Source: an uncultured Collinsella sp.
GTDB lineage: Bacteria; Actinomycetota; Coriobacteriia; Coriobacteriales; Coriobacteriaceae
DNA length: 13,663 nt
Reading direction: 5' to 3'
Assembly: GCA_900542635.1 (NCBI GenBank)
Contig: UQOJ01000058.1
Span: 1-13,663, forward strand
Part shown: piece by piece, positions 6,338 to 11,860 of the stretch
Layout: every line of letters starts with the position of its first letter
Position numbering within the stretch: the first letter of the stretch is position 1
Notes under the pieces: model-generated
Databases searched by the model: none
Told to the model about the DNA's origin: nothing
Seen by the model: only the letters and a program-made list of their open reading frames with translations
Translations under genes and position numbers: made by a program

Positions 6338-6360
6338 GGTACAGTGTTCATCATTGTACC
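6338..6360 (-). promoter_or_regulatory. Dyad overlapping the candidate -10 box of the ACT/citrate synthase operon
   Basis: On the minus strand TACAAT (6358-6353) makes a good -10 box about 65 bases upstream of the ACT gene; no strong -35 is seen. It lies within an interrupted palindrome, GGTACAGTG (6338-6346) against CATTGTACC (6352-6360), 8 of 9 pairs with one G-T, centred on TTCAT. This is a plausible operator for a dimeric repressor, or a hairpin at the start of the transcript. Confidence 0.45.
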
Positions 6361-6686
6361 TGTCTGGCGCAAAAAAGGCGCGCTCGCTGCGGCGTTACAT
6401 GCCTGCAACATGAGCGTAAGGGGGAAGGCCGTACGGGGAAGAGCCGTCTGGCGCGTGTCCGGCTCGTGTTGGGTTGATTTCCGATCTCAGCCGAACACAT
6501 TGAGCGGACAGGCCGTTCCCGCAGTCAGCCGAACGCCTCCGACGGCTGATTCCGAACTGGAAGCGGAGGGCATCCCCGCCCTTCGGTAGGGGATACCGCT
6601 CCGCGGCGCATGCCGCGGGCGGCGCCCCTATCGGACCACCGTGACCTCAGTTGGGATGGGCCCAGCACTGCCGCGTACTCGGTGAG
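6361..6686. other. Gene-free junction with hairpins and short direct repeats
   Basis: No convincing coding frame was found in these 326 bases. They hold a direct repeat TCAGCCGAAC (6487-6496 and 6525-6534), the second copy of which opens a hairpin TCAGCCG / CGGCTGA (6525-6531 with 6543-6549). A bulged stem runs 6563-6577 with 6589-6604, and a perfect CCGCGGC-GCAT-GCCGCGG hairpin lies at 6601-6618. Since a recombinase remnant follows at once, this is where an attachment site or integrase arm sites would be expected. I could not define a core, and no tRNA is present. Confidence 0.5.
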
Positions 6687-7412
6687 CTAGAGCCAACTGT
6701 TCGTCTTCACGTCGCGTATGGCGATATTTCGGTCGTCCGGCTCGGTGATGCCGTAGCCGAACGCCTGGAGCGTCTCGATGGACTCCTGGATCCTCTGTTG
6801 GAACATGGGACCCGGATCGACCCTCGGCCCGAGGTGCCCGCGCCAAAGGCACGGCGTGGCGCGCAGCATGTTATGGATTTTGGAGATGGGCTCGATGTCG
6901 GCGTAGACGTTGAGCGTCGCCATGGCGTCCTTGTGGCCGAGGATCGATTGGAGCGCCTTGATATCGCCGCCTTGGCGGATCCACTGCGTTGCGAACGTGT
7001 GGCGAAGGCCGTGGAACGTGATCAGCTCGTCGTTGGTGCCCATGAGGCCGTTGGTCTCCGAGAACGTCTTGAACGCCCTGCGGATATAGCCTGTCGTCGC
7101 GAAGGTCGCGCCTGGCTCCGACAGGATGTAGCAGTCCCCGATCTCGACCGCCCCGGTAAGGCCGCGCAAGCGCAGCTTTCCGCAGTCGATCTCGTGGGTC
7201 TCCTTCAGGAAGGGGAGTAGGCCGACCGGGTCGATGGGGATACCCCTGGCGTCATGGGTCTTGGTGTCCTTGATGAACGAACCCATTCCCTTCGCGTACG
7301 CCACCGAGTGTCTGATCGAGATCAGGCCCGTCTCGAAATCCACATCGCACCACCGAAGGCCGCAGACCTCGCCGATTCGCATCCCCGTGTGCAGGGCGAG
7401 TACGACCGCCCT
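6687..7412 (-). pseudogene. Tyrosine recombinase (phage-type integrase), N-terminal part lost
   Basis: The readable frame holds only the catalytic half of a tyrosine recombinase, the enzyme that inserts and excises phages and integrative elements. From 7412 it reads RAVVLALHTGMRIGEVCGLR with the first catalytic Arg in MRIGE, then FHGLRHTFATQWIR with the His-x-x-Arg pair, ILGHKD with the last His, and Tyr in TLNVYADIEP. All core catalytic residues remain, but the core-binding and arm-binding domains (roughly 150 residues) are missing. The first in-frame ATG (7382-7380) falls inside the catalytic motif and has no ribosome binding site. The remnant is in the same frame as the regulator gene just upstream, separated by that gene's TAG stop, which marks a deletion or recombination joint. 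About 70 residues follow the Tyr, longer than usual. Confidence 0.85.
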
Positions 7413-7664
7413 CTAATCCTCGGCGGACCAATCGAGTCCGAACTCCTTTCGGGCATCCTCTTCGCTCATGACTTCGAGAAGGTCTCCGGGTTGGCAACGA
7501 AGGGCGAGGCATAGCTGCTCGAGTGTGTTGAAGCGAATGCCGCGAATATGCCCTTTTTTAATACGGGACAGGTTCACGGGCGTGGTTCCAATCCTTTCGG
7601 CAAGTTCGTTCGAGGAAATCTTTCGCTCGGCCATGATCTTGTCGAGGCGAACAATTACGGGCAT
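7413..7664 (-). CDS. XRE-family regulator, YozG-like
   Basis: An 83-aa DNA-binding protein that is essentially one Cro/C1-type helix-turn-helix. It begins MPVIVRLDKIMAERKISSNE, followed by LAERIGTTPVNLSRIKKG (recognition region near residues 20-40), and ends with the conserved CQPGDLLEV plus a short acidic tail. YozG-like regulators are typically encoded directly beside a DUF2975 membrane protein. Here DUF2975 ends 9 bases upstream, and the AAGGA binding site overlaps its stop codon, so the two are translated from one message. A likely role is control of the divergent peptide/transporter operon and of its own promoter; that is inference. Its TAG stop is followed in frame by the integrase remnant. 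Confidence 0.9.
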   Translation of the reverse strand: MPVIVRLDKIMAERKISSNELAERIGTTPVNLSRIKKGHIRGIRFNTLEQLCLALRCQPGDLLEVMSEEDARKEFGLDWSAED

Positions 7665-7673
7665 GGCGTTTCC

Positions 7674-8186
7674 TTACGCAATCTCGTCGGAGTCGAGGTA
7701 CAGCTCTCGGGCGTACAAGAAGAGCTGGGAAAGCATGAACAGGACGATGCCGAGAACCAGAGAGGTCCAATCGAATGATGAAGCGATCTCTTGGGCGCCG
7801 ACGGCCCCCTCGCCGCCAAACATCGAAACGGAGGTTTTGAGTGAGCCGGCGTAGAGGCTGGTGGCAGCTTGAACAACGAAGAGAATGCCGAGCACCTTCA
7901 AGCATGTCGCAGACCCTTTCTTGAAGGGGTCTCCGCTCTTGATCGTCCACACGAGAGCGGCGCTGAGGATGGTCGTAGCGATACCGATGACGGCAGGGAC
8001 CAATGTCGAGATCGCAAGGGCTGGATACGCGGGGGAGTCTGCAATTACAGGGTTGTCGAGCACTTCGATTGCTGGCTTTAAGGAGAACGCCACTTGTGCG
8101 ATGGCGGTGGCGCAAAGGGTCGCAGAGGCTATCGCACATGCGATGCGGAAGGAATGAAGCCGGGGAGTGCGATTGTCGGAACTCAT
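7674..8186 (-). CDS. DUF2975 membrane protein
   Basis: A 170-aa protein with four predicted membrane segments near residues 13-33, 50-75, 87-107 and 135-158. After the second comes SGDPFKKGSATCLKVLG, the G-x-PF landmark of the DUF2975 family, and it ends FLYARELYLDSDEIA. Members are small integral membrane proteins of unknown biochemistry, nearly always paired with a YozG-type XRE regulator as here. One idea is that the membrane protein senses a signal or sequesters the regulator. I chose ATG 8186-8184 because GGAGG lies 6 bases upstream; the frame is open much further (to 8693), but that would overlap the divergent peptide gene in antisense. It diverges from the peptide gene across 120 bases. 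Confidence 0.85.
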   Translation of the reverse strand: MSSDNRTPRLHSFRIACAIASATLCATAIAQVAFSLKPAIEVLDNPVIADSPAYPALAISTLVPAVIGIATTILSAALVWTIKSGDPFKKGSATCLKVLGILFVVQAATSLYAGSLKTSVSMFGGEGAVGAQEIASSFDWTSLVLGIVLFMLSQLFLYARELYLDSDEIA

Positions 8187-8229
8187 AATAACCTCCGAAG
8201 AATTTAAAAAACTCAGGTTACTTTTTAAC

Positions 8230-8258
8230 AGTTTATGTAAAATTGACTTTGCCGACAA
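8230..8258 (-). promoter_or_regulatory. Candidate promoter for the DUF2975/XRE operon
   Basis: On the minus strand TTGTCG (8258-8253) and TAAACT (8235-8230) are 17 bases apart. The site is back to back with, and overlaps, the plus-strand promoter, so one regulator could act on both. Confidence 0.45.
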
Positions 8259-8275
8259 GTAATCACAGCATGCTG
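8243..8275 (+). promoter_or_regulatory. Candidate promoter and palindromic operator for the peptide operon
   Basis: TTGACT (8243-8248) is a good -35 box. Seventeen bases later is CAGCAT (8266-8271), a poor -10 (3 of 6) that lies inside the perfect palindrome CAGCATGCTG (8266-8275). A weak promoter whose -10 coincides with a palindrome is a plausible controlled promoter. The rest of the 8187-8306 gap is AT-rich and otherwise featureless. Confidence 0.45.
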
Positions 8276-8306
8276 CAACCGAAACCCCTCTAGATTGGAG
8301 AGGATT

Positions 8307-8672
8307 ATGTTCAGTACTGTTAAGTCGTGTAAGCTCTTGGTTTTCCTCGGCCTCGCTCTTTGTCTGTTGCTGCCGGGAGCCCCCGCTTTTGCGGATACCC
8401 CGATGCCTCCTTCCCAGGAGAGCAGCCAGTGTGCCCTCGTTGAGCCCCTCGGGTATACGGACGACGTCGTCGATACCTACTGGAGCTACAGCTGTCCTCG
8501 CGGCGTAAGCGGGCACAGCATCTCGATGTTCAACATCTCTTACAAGACGATCTCCTACCGAAATGGCTATCGCCGATCCGCGCATCACAGGGAATCCCGC
8601 CTCGCTGCAATGTGCTCCTGTGGTGTTCTTGGCACAACTGATAAATGGCAATTTGTCTATAGCACCTACTAG
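8307..8672 (+). CDS. Secreted peptide precursor, lactococcin 972-like bacteriocin candidate
   Basis: A 121-aa precursor. Residues 1-29 are a Sec signal peptide: basic start (K6, K9), hydrophobic core LLVFLGLALCLLLPG and an AFA cleavage site before Asp30. The mature part has Cys42, Cys63, Cys103 and Cys105. From Trp59 on (WSYSCPRGVSGHSISMF, a KTISY segment, ESRLAAM, FVYSTY at the end) it can be laid over mature lactococcin 972, which as I recall reads WQHGYGVSSAYSNYHH, KTHSAT, QRAGVW and FYYNFW at matching positions. That family is exported by Sec and blocks septum formation by binding lipid II. Similarity is weak, the cysteines are unusual, and a secreted signal peptide is an alternative. Start ATG 8307 follows GGAGAGG closely; TTG 8295 is less likely. 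It is the first gene of an ABC-transporter operon. Confidence 0.6.
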   Translation: MFSTVKSCKLLVFLGLALCLLLPGAPAFADTPMPPSQESSQCALVEPLGYTDDVVDTYWSYSCPRGVSGHSISMFNISYKTISYRNGYRRSAHHRESRLAAMCSCGVLGTTDKWQFVYSTY

Positions 8673-8682
8673 ATGCGAGGAA

Positions 8683-8705
8683 GGGCCGAGCATTTTGTTC
8701 GGCCC
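8683..8705 (+). terminator. Hairpin between peptide gene and transporter genes (partial terminator)
   Basis: GGGCCGA (8683-8689) pairs with TCGGCCC (8699-8705), 10 bases after the peptide stop, followed by CTCTGTT. The U-tract is poor, so it should stop only part of the transcripts and would keep transporter levels below peptide levels, as is common after bacteriocin structural genes. Confidence 0.6.
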
Positions 8706-8738
8706 CTCTGTTCCGACTGGATGAGGTTAAGGTTGGCG

Positions 8739-10961
8739 ATGAATATGCTCAAAATCTCGAAGGCGATCTTTAGGTCGCTTCTCTCCTCCAGGTCGCTCTG
8801 TGTTGTCGTTGTTGCGTTGATGGTTCTTTGTGCTCTGCCCGTCTTCAGGAGCGCGGCTGGCATCGACGGACGGGTCGAATACCCCGAGTCGGGAATAACC
8901 CGTGTTGAGCAGGAATTGTCAGCATCCTATGCGGATGCGCTTGTGAATGCGGGGGAGGACGGTGTCTATACCTCTTCATCAAGCATGCCCGCGCTTCTGT
9001 ACTCTCTTGCCGCGGGACGTCTTATCTTGGCACCGCTCTCTCCCCTACTTCCGTTTCTGCAGATATCGGATGGAGAGTACACCTATTATGACGGATCGAA
9101 GGAGTACTTGCTATGGGTCGCAACGGCCGTTGCCGTCTCGTTCCTTGCCGCGCGTCTTAACAAACGTGAAAAGCTCATCATCCAGGCACCGATGGGCGAG
9201 CTGGGTAGACTTGTTGCATCGAGCGTATGGGCGAGTGTTTTTGCAATGCTTGCCGTCCTCGCCATCAATCTTCCAGGGATAATCGCCGCGCTTGTGAAGA
9301 ATGGCCCGGGCTCGCCGTTCTATCCGATAGGCTACATTCAATATGCGACTCCGGTTATCAAACCGGCTTGGCTGGTGTTCGCGCAGACGGCCATCTTGCA
9401 ATTCTTGGTGGCAGCGTTCATCTCGCTTGTCGTTCACCTTGCCGTGAAGATTGCCAATAACCCTGCGCTTGGAATCGTGTTCGTATGTGCCCTGATGGGG
9501 GTGACGATGGTTCCCGGGTATTACGGAAGATCCATCGCTTTACGTGAGTTCGCCCTGTTGAATCCCCTTACGTATGCGAACACTGAGTTGACCGTCGGCG
9601 CCTATAGCCCGTACCCGACAACGCAGATAGTGAATCTGCCTGGACTTTGCTTCGAGCGTGGCGCGATTGCCCTCGTATGCGCAATCGGGATCGAGGTGCT
9701 GGCAATTAGCCTGCTTTGCGTTGCTGGAAAGAGCGGCTGCGCGTGCCCGATATCCCCGATTTGTCTTGAGAGAGGTTCCTTCACTGCATCGAGAACGGCA
9801 ACTCGTTCGAGCGCTTGTGCCTCCGCCGTTGCATACGTAAGAACGATGGGGAAACTGCTCCTGCGTTCTCCTACCCTCGCCGTATGCGCGATTGCAATGT
9901 CGACGACGATGCTGGCCCCGGCTCTGGTCGAGATGTTTCCTGACGCTGATAACGTTTCCGCTGTTCGGTATAGGGATGGGGAGCTCCGTTCAATAGATCG
10001 GTATCTAGAGCAGAACGCTGCGAATATGGACGTCGAGGGCAAAGCGGCCCTGGAAGACATGCGGGATGCTCTTTCGGGTTTCGTGTACGCGCCTATGCCT
10101 GCGGAGGGGTTTCGAAGCCTTGCGACGTACGAGCGCGCTCGAGGTGAGCTGGGCGCGGCAGATGCGACTCTCCTGCAATCGATCGGAATCGAGCCGGAGA
10201 CTCCTTCTCGTGCGGAGGCGCGCGCCCTTCTGCTTGAGTCGATCGCGAGCTTGCCGGACCCCAAGGTTTACGAGTTAAGTACGAAGATGCCCCCATTAAT
10301 CCTCCTTTCGTATCTCCAGGCAGCGCTTCCCTCCTTATTTTTGCTGTTGCCCGTGGTTGTCACATCGCTCGCGTGCACCCACCTGCAGTGTCGTTCCCTT
10401 CTGGTTCTCCAGATCCCCGCAACAGCGCATGTGCGTTTTCTGACGGCTGTTGCGCTGGCTCTCCTGCTTGGCTTGGTGCTGCTTTTGGTGTCGATGGTTC
10501 CCGCTGTCGTTGTGTCCGTGATTAAGAACGGTGCGGGTGGATCGGAGTATCCCGTCGCTCTCATTCGGGCGGGAGCTTCGACAACGTCCATGGTGGGGGA
10601 GGCGGTGTTGTGCAGTATTCCGTTGCTGGTCATGGCATACGGCGTGATTTCCGTCGTCGCTGCGTTGACAGCAGCGATTAGCCGCAACCCCGTTGTCACC
10701 GGAATGGTTTGCGCGGTTCTCTTGGTGTTGGGTTCGTTGAGCGCTCATGTTGAAAGCGTGGGCATGGGCGTCGCGCTGCTGGCTCCATTCGCCTCGTTTG
10801 ATCCCGCTTCCCAGGTGGGGACGATTGGGTTCCTTGGGCGAGGGACGAACGCGATGCCTTTTGGAGAGGTCGTCGGCGCATCGGGCGCTCTGCTGGTGGT
10901 CTTGGGCGCCGTATCTCCGTTGATGGTGCGCCTGAGTGTTCCAAAGATCGAAAGGGGATGA
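8739..10961 (+). CDS. Duplicated ABC-type permease (two permease halves in one protein)
   Basis: A 740-aa integral membrane protein. Each half has an N-terminal membrane helix, an outside segment of roughly 70-170 residues and about five more helices. The first half starts near residue 18 (LCVVVVALMVLCALPVF); the second starts near 380 (TMGKLLLRSPTLAVCAIAMS). The same motif occurs once per half: NGPGSPFYPI from residue 188 and NGAGGSEYPV from residue 597, followed by similar helices that end in IANNPALG and ISRNPVVTG. It is thus an internal duplication, giving a complete membrane channel in one chain, to be driven by two copies of the next gene's ATPase. Lactococcin 972-type clusters also carry a large membrane protein plus an ATPase, thought to give export or immunity. 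I chose ATG 8739 (AAGG 6 bases upstream); ATG 8721 or 8673 would start before or just after the hairpin. The stop overlaps an ATG of the next frame. Confidence 0.75.
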   Translation: MNMLKISKAIFRSLLSSRSLCVVVVALMVLCALPVFRSAAGIDGRVEYPESGITRVEQELSASYADALVNAGEDGVYTSSSSMPALLYSLAAGRLILAPLSPLLPFLQISDGEYTYYDGSKEYLLWVATAVAVSFLAARLNKREKLIIQAPMGELGRLVASSVWASVFAMLAVLAINLPGIIAALVKNGPGSPFYPIGYIQYATPVIKPAWLVFAQTAILQFLVAAFISLVVHLAVKIANNPALGIVFVCALMGVTMVPGYYGRSIALREFALLNPLTYANTELTVGAYSPYPTTQIVNLPGLCFERGAIALVCAIGIEVLAISLLCVAGKSGCACPISPICLERGSFTASRTATRSSACASAVAYVRTMGKLLLRSPTLAVCAIAMSTTMLAPALVEMFPDADNVSAVRYRDGELRSIDRYLEQNAANMDVEGKAALEDMRDALSGFVYAPMPAEGFRSLATYERARGELGAADATLLQSIGIEPETPSRAEARALLLESIASLPDPKVYELSTKMPPLILLSYLQAALPSLFLLLPVVVTSLACTHLQCRSLLVLQIPATAHVRFLTAVALALLLGLVLLLVSMVPAVVVSVIKNGAGGSEYPVALIRAGASTTSMVGEAVLCSIPLLVMAYGVISVVAALTAAISRNPVVTGMVCAVLLVLGSLSAHVESVGMGVALLAPFASFDPASQVGTIGFLGRGTNAMPFGEVVGASGALLVVLGAVSPLMVRLSVPKIERG

Positions 10962-10966
10962 TCTCG

Positions 10967-11707
10967 ATGATTGACCTTCAAACGCTGACGATCTCTTATG
11001 GAAAGAAGGTGCTTGTAGATTCGGTGAACGCTGAGTTTGCCCCGGGTACGGTCTACGGTCTCGTCGCTCCGAACGGGCATGGAAAGACGACGTTGCTGCG
11101 TGCGATGGCAGGTTTGCCGGGTCCTCGCGTGGACGGGAGCATCGTTCTGGATGAGGTGCAGGGTACGGGTGCGAGAGAGGTCCGTTCTATGATCTTCTAT
11201 GCACCTGGTGAGGGGACGCTGCTGTATCCCGGATTGCGTGCGGAAGATCACCTCAAGATGGTTTGCGATATGTGGCCGCATGCTCGCGATATCGAAGAGA
11301 TAGTGGAACAAACGCAGATAGGCGAGTTCGCGAAGATGAGGATCCGCACTCTGAGCCAGGGCATGAAGCAGCAGCTTACCCTGGCGATTGCGTATGCGAC
11401 GGGCGCGCGGTACCTTCTATTATATGAGCCCATGAACGCGCTCGACCCCAGCAGGGTGGACTTGCATTCCGAGATTCTCAGGAAGCTGGCCGATTCTGGT
11501 ACGTGCATCATCATGTCATCCCACATCTTGGATTCGGTCGATAGGCTGTGCGATGAGATTCTGTTTTTGAAGGATGGGAGGCTCATTAGAAGCATTCCGC
11601 AAGATGATGCTGCGCCGAAGTCTCCTGGATCCCATTTCGCAAAGCCTGCCGGACGCGCCGAGGGTGCGCTAAGCACGTATCGGCGACTCTACGAAAAGGG
11701 CGGGTAG
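10967..11707 (+). CDS. ABC transporter ATPase with altered Walker B
   Basis: A 246-aa nucleotide-binding subunit partnering the duplicated permease just upstream. Walker A is APNGHGKTT (34-42), the signature is LSQGMKQQ (129-136), the D-loop is NALDP and the H-loop is SSHILDS. Walker B reads YLLLYEP (149-155): the Asp that normally precedes the catalytic Glu and coordinates magnesium is Tyr153 (TAT for GAT), while Glu154 is kept. The usual Q-loop glutamine is also not evident around FYAPGEGTLLYPGL, but the related ATPase domain downstream lacks it too. ATG 10967 has AGGGG 9 bases upstream; ATG 10958, overlapping the permease stop, is an alternative with no room for a ribosome binding site. 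Either way it is translationally coupled to the permease gene. It is probably still an ATPase subunit of the exporter, possibly slow. Confidence 0.85.
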   Translation: MIDLQTLTISYGKKVLVDSVNAEFAPGTVYGLVAPNGHGKTTLLRAMAGLPGPRVDGSIVLDEVQGTGAREVRSMIFYAPGEGTLLYPGLRAEDHLKMVCDMWPHARDIEEIVEQTQIGEFAKMRIRTLSQGMKQQLTLAIAYATGARYLLLYEPMNALDPSRVDLHSEILRKLADSGTCIIMSSHILDSVDRLCDEILFLKDGRLIRSIPQDDAAPKSPGSHFAKPAGRAEGALSTYRRLYEKGG

Positions 11708-11860
11708 AAATGCAAGTTAAAAATCTATGTGGCCAATGTGATACCGTTGAACCCGCATATCGATACCGCTCAGCCATTCGCCTCGCCCCCGTCGCACGTA
11801 TCTTCATCCGGTCTGTTACTTTTAATCTAACAATTCTTTGAGGAACGTAGGTGCTTCTAA
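11708..11860 (+). promoter_or_regulatory. Gap between the two transporter units, possible second promoter
   Basis: These 153 bases hold no clear gene. An ATG at 11710 opens a 43-codon frame beginning MQVKNLCGQC and ending at a TGA at 11839-11841; it has no recognisable domain. A loose promoter (TTCATC near 11800 and TAATCT near 11823) and a GAGG at 11840-11843 precede the next gene. AT content rises toward 11820-11860. No terminator hairpin was found after the ATPase gene, so read-through is also possible. Confidence 0.3.

Noticed and set aside
5692..6477. 261-codon plus-strand frame over the citrate synthase start and ACT gene
   Set aside because: It is antisense to two recognisable genes and crosses their control region.
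6361..6686. tRNA gene as an integration target
   Set aside because: The hairpins do not form a cloverleaf and no anticodon arm or TTC loop pattern was found.
8187..8693. DUF2975 protein extended to 339 aa
   Set aside because: The extension covers the divergent promoter region and the whole peptide gene in antisense; GGAGG marks ATG 8186 as the start.
11710..11841. 43-codon frame after the ATPase gene
   Set aside because: It has no domain, signal peptide or clear ribosome binding site; it could be a small gene but evidence is insufficient.
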